A program made the position numbers and the translations under genes. A DNA stretch of 40,297 nucleotides from Neobacillus citreus (lineage in GTDB: Bacteria; Bacillota; Bacilli; Bacillales; Cytobacillaceae), in contig NZ_JAGYPE020000053.1 of the NCBI RefSeq assembly GCF_018343545.2, positions 1 through 40,297 of the forward strand, in the 5' to 3' direction. Below, in pieces: positions 1-8,090 of the stretch; positions within the stretch are counted from its first letter, which is position 1; the number at the start of each line of letters is the position of its first letter. The notes under the pieces were generated by a model, which made no database searches, had not been told where the DNA came from, and was given only the letters and a program-made list of their open reading frames with translations.

Positions 1-81
1 AAATAGTATAGTCCACTTTACATTATTAGTATGTCGATTCATTGTAGATAATTTTACACAATATATCGGACTTGACTGTTA

Positions 82-202
82 ACGGTAAAAATAGGACGCC
101 TATATTGCCCGTGGACCACCCAAAAAAGGGCCCACGGTAAAAATAAGGCATCTATATTGCCAAGGAATACCAGAAAAACAAGCTAACGGTAAAAAATAGG
201 AG
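82..202. repeat. Three tandem repeat units with 52-bp period
   Basis: A 28-bp unit starting ACGGTAAAAATA and ending CTATATTGCC occurs at 82-109 and 134-161 (24 of 28 bases identical). A third, truncated copy starts at 186 (ACGGTAAAAAATAGG). The starts are exactly 52 bp apart. Each full unit can fold imperfectly on itself (GGTAAAAATAGG against CCTATATTGCC with an ACG loop in unit 1). The units lie just downstream of the broken NERD gene, which reads towards them. Function is unknown; a structured intergenic repeat family is the simplest reading. Confidence 0.7.
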
Positions 203-215
203 CTTTTTCCCCTTT

Positions 216-1122
216 TTATTCAAAATAACGCCCTAATGTATTCCCTTTAGCTATATAATTTTGTAGTAAAATTCTTCTAATAGTCTTTTTTGATACCATT
301 TCATTACACCACTCAGAAACCAAATTGGTAGTAATCTTAATTCCCGGAAACAGCATAACCAACTCCCGAACACTCCGCAAAACCGCAGAATCAATGTACT
401 CTTCATGCCTGCATAATCCGCACACAATTTTATTCCCCTCTAAAGACGTTGAAAGTGTATGGCAGGAAGGAGAAAGGATCCCTTTTTGCAAGTGAGTATA
501 ATCGTATGAAGGAAATTCAGCAAAGGGAAATTCGTCTTGATCAAGCGAAATGAGCAGCTCTGCCAGTTTCTCATGACTCTCATTCAGTCTTGAAGATGGT
601 TTATCCAATTTCCTCATAAATTTCTTGATTTGTGTCGGGAAAATTACATGGTCATTTTGAGGCGCTTGGTATAAGGTAAACTCGGGGTTTATGTGGACTA
701 GGTAAGATTCAACATGATATTTGTATCCATAGTTTTGAAGCAATTGCCTAAATAGGTTTTCACATCGCTCCAACTGATTAAGAGGGTTTTTTATCTCTCG
801 ATTGCCTTTCTTTAAATGCCCGTCAGCATCGTAATAAAAATCCCCTTCAAAATTTTTCACATCAATCAGATAAATTTCTCTTTGATAGATAATCACTGTA
901 TCAATTTGAAAATAAGATTTGTTGAGCTTGAGCTGCACATCGTTAATCACAAGACACTGACACTGAAGCTTTTTCAGTCAACTTGTCAAACTCCAATTCA
1001 CCGGCAAAACCCTTTTCCGCATTCAGATAATTCCATTTGTCATCATCTAACAACAGCATGCGGGCATTCAATGACCTAATTTTCCTTAATTCCTTTCTTA
1101 ATGTGCGCGGTTTCTTAAGCAT
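216..1122 (-). pseudogene. NERD (nuclease-related) domain protein, frameshifted
   Basis: Two adjacent minus-strand frames together form one NERD-family protein of about 300 residues. The first (1122 to 943) carries the usual N-terminal KGFAGELEFDKLTEK segment. The second (from about 965 down to 216) carries VINDVQLKLN, FQIDTVIIY and IYLIDVKNFEGD, the core of the NERD fold with its D-x-K-like residues. Removing one A from the A5 run (complement of T970-T974) joins the frames as TEKLQCQCLVINDV, which reads like an intact homologue. The start at 1122 follows AAAGGA with 8-bp spacing. The C-terminal part contains a CGLCRHEE motif. NERD proteins are presumed nucleic-acid enzymes of unknown role. 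Either the gene is inactive in this strain or the extra base is a sequencing error. A classical -1 slippery event would not restore the frame, because +1 is needed. Confidence 0.8.
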
Positions 1123-1275
1123 AGTCACCATCCTTTATTAAAAATCTCAGATTTATTTTACTAAAAAAATAACTTTCACAGAGGCACGAACTATGAAACA
1201 TTTGTTAACATTTTCCTGCCGGCGCGGATATCGAATATTCAAAGAGATATATTAAATAGAAGTGACCCAACTCAC

Positions 1276-1303
1276 TTAACTGAAAATGATTATCAACTAT
1301 AAT
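1276..1303 (+). promoter_or_regulatory. Promoter with Fur box ahead of the cupin gene
   Basis: TGAAAATGATTATCA (1281-1295) matches the 15-bp Fur consensus TGATAATnATTATCA at all but one position. It fills the spacer of a likely sigma-A promoter: TTAACT at 1276-1281, 16 bp, TATAAT at 1298-1303. A bound repressor would block RNA polymerase, so the gene should be induced by iron starvation. PerR boxes share this architecture, but the TGA...TCA ends favour Fur. Confidence 0.75.
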
Positions 1304-1327
1304 AAAGCCATAAAGGAGGCATCAACA

Positions 1328-1669
1328 ATGGAAAAAAATTCAGTTAAAGCATATATGGAATACAGTGAAGAGAAGTTCACAAAAAGGATTATCTATAAGA
1401 AGGGTGAAACGACAGCATTCGTTTTAAACTTTCTGCCAAATCAAACCCTCCCAACTCATAAACACCCGGGAACAGAGGTTTATCTGTATGTTCTAACCGG
1501 CAGCGGCACAATCATCATAGATGGAACAGAGACAGCAGTATCTGAGGCAGACCTCATCCATGTTCAAAGCGAAGAGGAAATGGCCTTCAAAAATACGGGC
1601 AGCGAACCTGTAAGTTTATATGTAGTATTAAGTAAAATTCCAAGCGAGCTATATGCTAAAAATATTTAA
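1328..1669 (+). CDS. Small cupin-domain protein, probably Fur-regulated
   Basis: The protein has 113 residues with the start at 1328, 8 bp after AAAGGAGG; an upstream in-frame ATG at 1286 would lie inside the Fur box and promoter, so I reject it. It is a single-domain cupin. Motif 1 is represented by THKHPGTEVYLYVLTGSG, with two metal-binding-type histidines and a glutamate, and the second motif is weaker (around VSLYVVLSK). Such proteins bind a metal and can be sensors, isomerases or dioxygenases; the sequence does not say which. The Fur-type promoter directly upstream suggests a role in iron limitation or metal homeostasis. It is monocistronic and ends at a shared terminator. Confidence 0.85.
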   Translation: MEKNSVKAYMEYSEEKFTKRIIYKKGETTAFVLNFLPNQTLPTHKHPGTEVYLYVLTGSGTIIIDGTETAVSEADLIHVQSEEEMAFKNTGSEPVSLYVVLSKIPSELYAKNI

Positions 1670-1673
1670 CAGC

Positions 1674-1702
1674 AAAAGCCAGCCCAATCAGGCTGGCTTT
1701 TT
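1674..1702. terminator. Bidirectional terminator between cupin gene and MMPL exporter
   Basis: An 11-bp stem (AAAAGCCAGCC / GGCTGGCTTTT) with a 6-nt loop is followed by T residues. It lies between convergent genes and overlaps the last codons of the minus-strand exporter gene. Confidence 0.85.
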
Positions 1703-3862
1703 ACGATGCGATACATCACGTTTATTCTTGAACCCAAAGAACCACCAATTCCAATCACCCAACAGCTTCATTAAAGAAGGAACAAGGACCATGCGGACAA
1801 TGGTAGCGTCAATAAAGATGGCGACCGCAATGCCGACTCCCAATTGCTTGATTGGCATAACGCCTGTAAAAGCAAAAGCACCTGTCACGACAATCATAAT
1901 CGCTGCAGCGGAGGTAATAATTTTACTCGTGTACGTTAAACCGGAAATGGTCGCTTCAGTATTATCGCCCGTTTTCAGATAAAACTCCTGAATTCGGGAG
2001 ATAAGAAATACCTCGTAATCCATGGACAATCCAAATACAAGCGTAAACACGAAAACGGGCAGAATCAATCCGATGTTAACGGGAGAAACCCCGAGATGTC
2101 CTTCTTGGAAAACCCATACTACAATCCCAAATGTGCAGCCAAGGCTCAAGGCATTCATCAAGATGGCTTTAAGCGGAATAAGAATCGACTGAAAAGCAGC
2201 CATTAAAATTACCAAAGTTGAAATCATAATCAACAGCAAACCATACGGAGCCTTCTTGATAATTTCATCAAAGATTTCCTGCTCGAACTTAATGGGACCG
2301 CCAACCGAAGCCTTCACACCTAAATCTTTGGCGGACCAATCCTTAACCCATTGCCGGGCTTTAGCTGAATGCTCGCCGGTCTTTAAGTAGACTTCAATAA
2401 GCATTTTATTTTCACGGACGAAGTGATCGAAAACTGGGGTGAGCTTGCTCATTTCACCATAAAGCAGCAGCTGTTGGAATTGCGCTGCATTCTTAATGCC
2501 AAAAGCAGAAAATGGCGAATCGACCGTATAAACCAGTGGGTCCTTCTCTAATTTATTGATCACTAGACTTACCTTTTCGAGATTATCCCTCGTCAGCACA
2601 CCGCCGCTGGTCTCCAGAATAATCGATACCTTCTTTTCATCGCGTTTTTCTTTTTCAAAAAAATGCTCTTTAAATTTTTCTAAAGCGACACGCGACGGAT
2701 AATTAGGCGGCAGGGAATCGGTGCCTGGAATCGTCAGAACCATTTGCTTCACGGGAATCAGTCCGACCAGCAAAATGGCAAGAGCGCAGACTGCCATCAA
2801 AACGGGCCGCCGCATGACAAACTTGGCAAATAAATACCAGCCGCTTACCCGATCGTCCGAAATCCGTAAAATGCTAAATTTATTGATTCTGTGTCCCAAT
2901 AGTGCCAAGAACGCCGGCAGAAACGTTAAAGAACAGAGTGCAGAAACAAGGACGACCGTCATTCCGCCGAGTGCGACATTTTGAAAAATATCAATTTGGA
3001 TAAACCAAAGCCCTGATAACCCGATAAAGACGCAGAGGCCGGAAAAAATAATGGACCTGCCAGCTGTGGCAACGGTAATCGCGATGGCCTCGCCAACAGA
3101 TTTCCTGGTTAGCTCTTCCTTATAACGGTTAATAAATAACAGCGCAAAATCGATACTCAAGGCAAGGCCAATCATCGGTACAATATTCAAGATAAAAATG
3201 GTTAGGTCGATGCTGTAACTGAAAAAATAAACTGTCCCCATGGTGGTTAAAATGGATACCACACCAATAATTAGAGGAAGGGCTGACGCGACAAGACTGC
3301 CGAATGCGAGGATGAGAACTAGCAGGGCGATCGGCAGGCCAATCATCTCCGCTTTCGCCAAATCCTCTTGGCTGGCTGTATTTAAATCTTTAACAATGAT
3401 TGGTTCCCCCGTCATCGTTACCTTTAACCCATTTTTGTTTCTCAGCAGCTTTTTTAAATCGCTTATTTCTGCCCCAAGGCTTTCCGCTTTTTTATTAAAG
3501 GTAAGCAGGCCATAAGCGTAATTCCCTTTTATCATACCGTCCCGGGCAAAGGGGGGAATGATGTCCTCTGCATGGTCAAAGTCCTTTAGCCTTACAAAGG
3601 TTTCCTCCATAAAATCCCGAAACTTTTCATCGCTGATGCCTTTTTCTTTTTGAAAAACAAGGATGATCGAGGACTTGGCTTGTCCAAAGTCTTTTTCCAA
3701 AATCCGCCTTGTTTCGTTATATTCCCCCTTATATTCAAAACCGTTTCCGCTTAACACAGCAGGCAGTTTCAAAGCGAAAAAGCCAAACAGGATAATGGCT
3801 AAAACCCAAACCAGCATCACCCCTTTTCGATTCCGATAAATGAATCCACCGAGCTTTTCCAC
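1688..3862 (-). CDS. MMPL/RND-family membrane exporter, YdfJ-like
   Basis: This is an MMPL-family transporter of about 724 residues with the duplicated RND architecture. It has one N-terminal transmembrane helix (around 10-30), an extracytoplasmic domain, then a helix bundle from about residue 165 to 330 (LALLVLILAFGSLVASALP, IGLALSIDFALLFINRYKEE). A second periplasm-like domain follows, then the repeated bundle (VFTLVFGLSMDYEVFLISRI). The conserved Asp in each SIDFALL/SMDYEVF motif is the proton-relay type residue. Family members export lipids or drugs using the proton gradient. The GTG start at 3862 lies 7 bp after GGGGG; the longer TTG-initiated frame has no ribosome binding site. Length and layout fit B. 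subtilis YdfJ. The substrate is not predictable. It is monocistronic and divergent from deoC. Confidence 0.85.
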   Translation of the reverse strand: MEKLGGFIYRNRKGVMLVWVLAIILFGFFALKLPAVLSGNGFEYKGEYNETRRILEKDFGQAKSSIILVFQKEKGISDEKFRDFMEETFVRLKDFDHAEDIIPPFARDGMIKGNYAYGLLTFNKKAESLGAEISDLKKLLRNKNGLKVTMTGEPIIVKDLNTASQEDLAKAEMIGLPIALLVLILAFGSLVASALPLIIGVVSILTTMGTVYFFSYSIDLTIFILNIVPMIGLALSIDFALLFINRYKEELTRKSVGEAIAITVATAGRSIIFSGLCVFIGLSGLWFIQIDIFQNVALGGMTVVLVSALCSLTFLPAFLALLGHRINKFSILRISDDRVSGWYLFAKFVMRRPVLMAVCALAILLVGLIPVKQMVLTIPGTDSLPPNYPSRVALEKFKEHFFEKEKRDEKKVSIILETSGGVLTRDNLEKVSLVINKLEKDPLVYTVDSPFSAFGIKNAAQFQQLLLYGEMSKLTPVFDHFVRENKMLIEVYLKTGEHSAKARQWVKDWSAKDLGVKASVGGPIKFEQEIFDEIIKKAPYGLLLIMISTLVILMAAFQSILIPLKAILMNALSLGCTFGIVVWVFQEGHLGVSPVNIGLILPVFVFTLVFGLSMDYEVFLISRIQEFYLKTGDNTEATISGLTYTSKIITSAAAIMIVVTGAFAFTGVMPIKQLGVGIAVAIFIDATIVRMVLVPSLMKLLGDWNWWFFGFKNKRDVSHRKKPA

Positions 3863-4001
3863 CCCATCACCCCCAATAAAAAATAACAATCAAATTAAGT
3901 ATACAAAATATTACAGGGATAAACGTTTGACTTTTTTATGACTTTTTAAAAAGAAAACCTTTTATAAAGATTTCCCTTCTTACCAGTTGAAAATGTACAT
4001 A

Positions 4002-4031
4002 TTTACAAATGTTCCACCGCTTTGTTATAGT
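4002..4031 (+). promoter_or_regulatory. Probable sigma-A promoter of deoC
   Basis: TTTACA (4002-4007) and TATAGT (4026-4031) are separated by 18 bp, 53 bp upstream of the deoC start. I see no clear operator. Confidence 0.5.
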
Positions 4032-4083
4032 AATTCTGGACAAACTAAGATACATAACGAGTTAAAAATAGGGGGAATTAGCA

Positions 4084-4758
4084 ATGAGCCAAAACATAGC
4101 CAGACTGATTGACCATACATTATTAAAACCAGAAGCAACAAAAGAGCAAATCGTGAAATTAGCGGAAGAGGCAAAAGAATATTCATTTGCTTCCGTTTGT
4201 GTAAACCCTGCCTGGGTAAAAACAGCTGCTGAAATACTTAAAGATTCACCGGATGTTAAAGTTTGTACGGTCATCGGCTTTCCGCTTGGGGCAACGACCT
4301 CAGAGACGAAAGCATTTGAAACAAAGAATGCGATTGAAAATGGTGCAGATGAAATCGATATGGTCATCAACATTGGTGCCCTTAAAGCTCAGCAGGATGA
4401 TTTAGTTGAATCGGACATCCGCAGTGTTGTGGAGGCGGCGAAGGGGAAAGCATTAGTTAAGGTTATTATTGAGACTTCGCTGTTGACGGATGAGGAAAAG
4501 AAACGTGCATGTGAGCTTTCCGTCAAGGCTGGAGCTGATTTTGTTAAAACTTCTACAGGATTCTCAACCGGCGGGGCGACGGTTGAAGATATCAGCTTAA
4601 TGCGCGAAACAGTCGGCCCGGATATCGGTGTTAAAGCATCCGGGGGCGTAAGAAGCCGAGAAGATGCCCTTGCAATGGTTGAAGCCGGGGCAACAAGGAT
4701 TGGTGCGAGCTCAGGTGTGGCCATCTGTAAAGGAGAAGTTTCCTCCAGCAATTACTAA
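4084..4758 (+). CDS. deoC: Deoxyribose-phosphate aldolase
   Basis: This cytosolic class I aldolase splits 2-deoxyribose-5-phosphate into acetaldehyde and glyceraldehyde-3-phosphate in deoxynucleoside catabolism. The 224-residue length is normal. Visible hallmarks are LIDHTLLKP at the N-terminus, Asp92 in EIDMVINIG, the Schiff-base Lys155 in ADFVKTSTGF, and the second catalytic Lys184 in IGVKASGGVR. The start at 4084 follows AGGGGGAATTAGCA. In B. subtilis deoC is cotranscribed with nupC and pdp under DeoR; here it stands alone with its own promoter and terminator, so deoxynucleoside uptake genes must lie elsewhere. Confidence 0.97.
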   Translation: MSQNIARLIDHTLLKPEATKEQIVKLAEEAKEYSFASVCVNPAWVKTAAEILKDSPDVKVCTVIGFPLGATTSETKAFETKNAIENGADEIDMVINIGALKAQQDDLVESDIRSVVEAAKGKALVKVIIETSLLTDEEKKRACELSVKAGADFVKTSTGFSTGGATVEDISLMRETVGPDIGVKASGGVRSREDALAMVEAGATRIGASSGVAICKGEVSSSNY

Positions 4759-4770
4759 TAATATGAAGAA

Positions 4771-4801
4771 AAGAGGCTGTCCTTTAAGGGACAGCCTCTT
4801 T
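4771..4801. terminator. Bidirectional terminator between deoC and pit
   Basis: A 12-bp perfect stem (AAGAGGCTGTCC / GGACAGCCTCTT, 6-nt loop) lies between the convergent genes, with A and T tracts on the two sides. Confidence 0.9.
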
Positions 4802-4806
4802 CGTGA

Positions 4807-5808
4807 CTAAAAGAAAAGGTTGAGAACGTAATACAAAATCCCAGCTAATAGTGCGGTTATTGGCAGAGTTATTACCCAAGTAATCAGCATACGTTGGGCT
4901 GTATCCCATTTTACGCCTTTAAGTCTGTGAGAAGCACCAACACCTAAAATTCCGGAAGAAATTACGTGTGTTGTACTAACTGGCAAATGAATGTAAGTAG
5001 CGCCAAAAATAATTGCTGCCCCGGTTAAATCAGCGGCAACCCCGTTAATTGGACGGATTTTCATGATTTTGCCGCCAACGGTTTTTATAATTTTCCATCC
5101 GCCAATAGAGGTGCCAAGTCCCATCGCTATGGCACAGGATAATTGGACCCAAAAAGGTACCTCGGCATTATGTGGAAGATACTGATTCGCAATTAGTGCC
5201 ATAGTGATAATCCCCATCGATTTTTGGGCATCGTTTGTTCCATGTGAATAAGATTGCAATGCCGCAGTTGCGATTTGGATAAAACGGAAATTTCGATTTG
5301 TTTTTGTTAAATTGAAATTTTTAAAAACAACTTTAAAAATACTATAAATAATGAAACCAACAACAAAAGCTAAGATAGGTGAAATGATTAGAGCTTCTAG
5401 AATCTTTATAAATCCAGTGTAATTTAAAACATTGAGTCCTTCCGCAGCAACAGCAGCACCGGCGATGGAACCAATTAGTGCGTGGGAAGAACTGCTCGGA
5501 ATTCCGAAATACCAAGTAATTAAATTCCAGGCAATTGCTGCAAGCAGTGCAGCTAAGATAACAATTGAACCGTGTGCTAAATTAAATGGGTCAACGATAT
5601 CCTTTGAAATTGTTTTAGCAACGCCTGTGAACGTAAGGGCCCCGACGAAATTCATGACAGCGGCAAGCAAAATTGCTTGTCGTGGTTTCAATGCTTTTGT
5701 CGAAACCGAGGTAGCAATTGCATTTGCCGTATCATGGAAACCGTTAATAAAGTCAAATGCGAGAGCCCCGATGACGATTAAAATTGTAAGTATTAAGACA
5801 GCACTCAT
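4807..5808 (-). CDS. pit: PiT-family inorganic phosphate transporter
   Basis: This is a 333-residue membrane protein of the PiT (PHO-4) family, low-affinity phosphate:cation symporters. The N-terminal signature DFINGFHDTANAIATSVST and its inverted-repeat partner near residues 185-200 (SHGTNDAQKSMGIITMAL) are both present, as expected for the duplicated fold. About ten transmembrane segments are apparent. It is the second gene of an operon, 11 bp after the DUF47 gene, the same pairing as ykaA-pit in B. subtilis. A possible PhoP-type half-site array lies upstream of the pair. Metal-phosphate or sulfate transport cannot be excluded from sequence alone. Confidence 0.93.
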   Translation of the reverse strand: MSAVLILTILIVIGALAFDFINGFHDTANAIATSVSTKALKPRQAILLAAVMNFVGALTFTGVAKTISKDIVDPFNLAHGSIVILAALLAAIAWNLITWYFGIPSSSSHALIGSIAGAAVAAEGLNVLNYTGFIKILEALIISPILAFVVGFIIYSIFKVVFKNFNLTKTNRNFRFIQIATAALQSYSHGTNDAQKSMGIITMALIANQYLPHNAEVPFWVQLSCAIAMGLGTSIGGWKIIKTVGGKIMKIRPINGVAADLTGAAIIFGATYIHLPVSTTHVISSGILGVGASHRLKGVKWDTAQRMLITWVITLPITALLAGILYYVLNLFF

Positions 5809-5819
5809 ATTATGACTCC

Positions 5820-6437
5820 TTACGCATTTTTCATGATAATGGTTTCAAGAATATTGGCAACGGTCTGGCAGCTGTCGGCAACGTCCTCAAGGTTCTCATA
5901 AATTTCTTTATATTGAATAATACGGATTGGATCCTTTTCCACATTAAACAAATTTTTAATGGATTGTCGTAAAATATTATCGCATTTGGATTCAAAATCC
6001 TTAATCTTAATTGCATGTTCTCTGATTTGCGGAAGCTTTTTATTGGATAAAAGCTCTACGGCTTTATCAATTTCAATAACACTGCCTCGAATAGCGTCCA
6101 CAAACTGAAGCATGAAATCATCTGCCTGAGTGATGGAGTACATTTCAAATAATGCGGAAGTTGCTTCAAGACCATCTAATACATCGTCCATTACCATCGC
6201 AAGGTGAAGGATGTCTTCCCGTTCGATTGGTGTGATAAAAGCATCATTTAATTCTTTAATAACTTCGTGAACAAAGGAATCTCCCTTCGTTTCGATTTCC
6301 TTCATTTTTTCAGAGAAAATTTTTAAATCACTGACGTTTTTCAGTTTATATTCTGTAAAAAAATTTGCCCCTTCTTTAAGGTTGGAAGAAATATTGCTTA
6401 GCAAAACTGAGAATTTGTCATTTTTTTTAAATGCCAT
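5820..6437 (-). CDS. DUF47/PhoU-like partner of Pit (YkaA-type)
   Basis: This 205-residue cytosolic, largely helical protein belongs to the DUF47 family (TIGR00153), which is related to PhoU. It starts MAFKKNDKFSVLLSNISSNL and has the family's ETKGDSFVHEVIKELNDAF and PIEREDILHLAMVMDDVLDGLE segments, where acidic residues make the metal-binding E/D-xxx-D patterns of PhoU folds. Family members are found next to pit and are thought to modulate transport through it. The ribosome binding site is GGAGGG, 7 bp before the ATG. It is the first gene of the operon with pit. Homologue in B. subtilis: YkaA. Confidence 0.92.
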   Translation of the reverse strand: MAFKKNDKFSVLLSNISSNLKEGANFFTEYKLKNVSDLKIFSEKMKEIETKGDSFVHEVIKELNDAFITPIEREDILHLAMVMDDVLDGLEATSALFEMYSITQADDFMLQFVDAIRGSVIEIDKAVELLSNKKLPQIREHAIKIKDFESKCDNILRQSIKNLFNVEKDPIRIIQYKEIYENLEDVADSCQTVANILETIIMKNA

Positions 6438-6746
6438 TAGAGATACCCTCCATTATTGTACGTGTTGTTCATCAACGGAATAATTTTATATGAAGATTGT
6501 CTAAAAAATAAATAATTTAAAAATAAATTTACAAAAACTTAACAAAAGAATTTTCAGACAATTATTTTGCGGATGTCCTAGTTTACTTTTGCCATGATGC
6601 CAAAATTTATGTATGAATTATTTCATAGCCATGAGTAAAAAAAACAAAACAGGGTAATTTATAAGGTAACAGGCAGACATCCTTAGATGATTTGCTTGGC
6701 AGGCTCAAGAAAAAATCGAATGAATACTAAAAAAGGAGTGTTCTAT
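6438..6746. other. 309-bp AT-rich divergent intergenic region
   Basis: No open reading frame with a ribosome binding site is visible. The region must hold the promoters of the pit operon (minus) and the GlsB-like gene (plus), but I cannot assign -35/-10 boxes with confidence. It contains a possible PhoP half-site array at 6517-6556 (listed separately) and a spaced inverted repeat ATTGTCT...AGACAAT. Confidence 0.6.
6517..6556 (+). promoter_or_regulatory. Possible PhoP half-site array upstream of pit operon
   Basis: TTAAAA (6517), TTTACA (6528) and TTAACA (6539) are spaced at exactly 11 bp, followed by TTTTCA at 6551. The Bacillus PhoP box is TT(A/T/C)ACA repeated at about 11 bp. The array is read on the plus strand, that is, opposite to pit; PhoP sites in that orientation are known at repressed promoters. 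The region is very AT-rich, so chance is a real alternative. Confidence 0.35.
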
Positions 6747-7001
6747 GTGAGCTTTATTTGGGCATTAATTGTTGGCGGTATAATCGGTTGGTTAGCCGGC
6801 CTTATTGTAGGAAGAGACGTACCTGGGGGAATTATTGGTAATATCATTGCTGGTTTTGTTGGTGCATGGCTGGGGACTCTGGTATTGGGAAACTGGGGCC
6901 CGCATGTGGCTGATTTCGCCATCATACCGGCGATCATTGGTGCAGCAGTCCTAGTGCTTTTATTAAGCTTTATCATGAGGTCCTTCAGGAAAGCTGATTA
7001 A
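6747..7001 (+). CDS. GlsB/YeaQ/YmgE-family small membrane protein
   Basis: This is an 84-residue, three-helix membrane protein of the transglycosylase-associated (GlsB/YeaQ/YmgE) family. The pattern is SFIWALIVGGIIGWLAG, then GGIIGNIIAGFVGAWLG, then IIPAIIGAAVLVLLLSFIMR, with Gly-rich helices and a short basic tail. The GTG start at 6747 lies 6 bp after AAAAGGAGTG; an upstream in-frame ATG at 6687 has no ribosome binding site and would give an atypical 20-residue extension. Family members are general-stress proteins of unknown mechanism in Gram-positive bacteria. It is monocistronic. Confidence 0.88.
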   Translation: MSFIWALIVGGIIGWLAGLIVGRDVPGGIIGNIIAGFVGAWLGTLVLGNWGPHVADFAIIPAIIGAAVLVLLLSFIMRSFRKAD

Positions 7002-7012
7002 TCATTATGAGG

Positions 7013-7041
7013 AAAGCCTCCCGAATTTTGGGAGGCTTTTT
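7013..7041 (+). terminator. Terminator of the GlsB-like gene
   Basis: A 10-bp perfect stem (AAAGCCTCCC / GGGAGGCTTT) with a 7-nt loop is followed by TTTTT. It also touches the stop codon of the convergent pseudouridine synthase gene. Confidence 0.9.
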
Positions 7042-7963
7042 ATAGTGAGTAAATATCAAATTCTTTAAAAATAATCGGGTCATCCGTAAATGGTCCATAT
7101 ACAACGATTTTTTCCTCTGTTAAAGGATGGGTTAACGCCAGTTTTCCGGCATGGAGGGCTTGTCTGTTGACGAGCGGTTTCCCACCGTAAACAACATCCC
7201 CAACTAAAGGGTGGCCTAGATGGCTTAAATGCACGCGAATTTGGTGCGTTCGCCCCGTATCAAGCCAGCATTTTACGTAGGATAAATTACGCTTTCTGTC
7301 TTCCTTCACCACTTGATAATGCGTAATCGCGGCTTGCCCAGAGGGGGATACCCTTCTTTTGGTGGGGTGATGCCGATCTCGGCCAATCGGGGCATTGATC
7401 GTCCCTTTTTTTTGCTTCAACAATCCATGGACCAAGGCAAGATATGTTCTTTTGATTTCTCTTTTTGCAAGCTTTCCGTCCAGAAGTGCTCCAGCAAGTG
7501 CGTGTTTAGCCAGCAGGATGGCACCGGAGGTATCACGGTCCAAACGGTGAATCTGACGGACATCCCTGATTTCCCCTTTGGCCTGCAAATAAAAGGCCGC
7601 TGCATTGATTAAAGTTTCGGTATCTTTTTCAGGGTCATTTGGATGAGTGTTCATAATCGGCGGTTTATTCATAATCAATAAATGGTCATCCTCAAAGAGG
7701 ACATCGATATCCAGATAGTTGGGGATCGCATGCGGTTCCTCTTCGGTAAATAATTGAATTTGCAGTTTCGAGCCCTCTGAGAGCGGTGCCGTCCAGGAGC
7801 ATTCCTTGCCATCAACCTGAACCTTTTTCTCCATTCGAAACGCATGTGTTAACTTTTTAGGGGCTTCCCATTCATGACGGAAGATTTCTTCGATTGTCTT
7901 TCCTGCCCATTTTTTAGGAACGATAATCTGAAACCATTCCCCGAGCCGCATTGTTTTCAGCAT
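7040..7963 (-). CDS. RluA-family pseudouridine synthase (YhcT-like)
   Basis: This 307-residue RNA pseudouridine synthase converts specific uridines in rRNA or tRNA. The catalytic block QIHRLDRDTSGAILLAK is present with the nucleophilic Asp at 142. The downstream family motifs KRTYLALVHG, GRTHQIRVHLSHLGHPLVGD and RQALHAGKL are also intact. The N-terminal 75 residues resemble a degenerate S4-like RNA-binding part. The start has AAGGAG 6 bp upstream. The next gene, divergently transcribed, is a YhcU homologue, the same neighbour as for YhcT in B. subtilis, so YhcT is the likely orthologue. The target uridine is not predictable. Confidence 0.92.
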   Translation of the reverse strand: MLKTMRLGEWFQIIVPKKWAGKTIEEIFRHEWEAPKKLTHAFRMEKKVQVDGKECSWTAPLSEGSKLQIQLFTEEEPHAIPNYLDIDVLFEDDHLLIMNKPPIMNTHPNDPEKDTETLINAAAFYLQAKGEIRDVRQIHRLDRDTSGAILLAKHALAGALLDGKLAKREIKRTYLALVHGLLKQKKGTINAPIGRDRHHPTKRRVSPSGQAAITHYQVVKEDRKRNLSYVKCWLDTGRTHQIRVHLSHLGHPLVGDVVYGGKPLVNRQALHAGKLALTHPLTEEKIVVYGPFTDDPIIFKEFDIYSL

Positions 7964-8090
7964 AATATCTCCTTCTTATTCCAGTAGGGCAGCTAACAGT
8001 AATTACCACCCTAAATACAAACTAAGATATGTTATTCTTATCATATATAATACGACAGAAATAAGCGCGTGAGCAAAGGTGGGTTATGGA

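Noticed and set aside
82..202. CRISPR array from the regularly spaced repeats
   Set aside because: Only two full and one partial copy, imperfect repeats, no cas genes, and no second or longer series of spacers.
962..980. Programmed -1 frameshift in the NERD gene
   Set aside because: The sequence is not a heptamer that would give the required shift; +1 (or -2) is needed, and no stimulatory structure is evident. A simple one-base insertion explains it.
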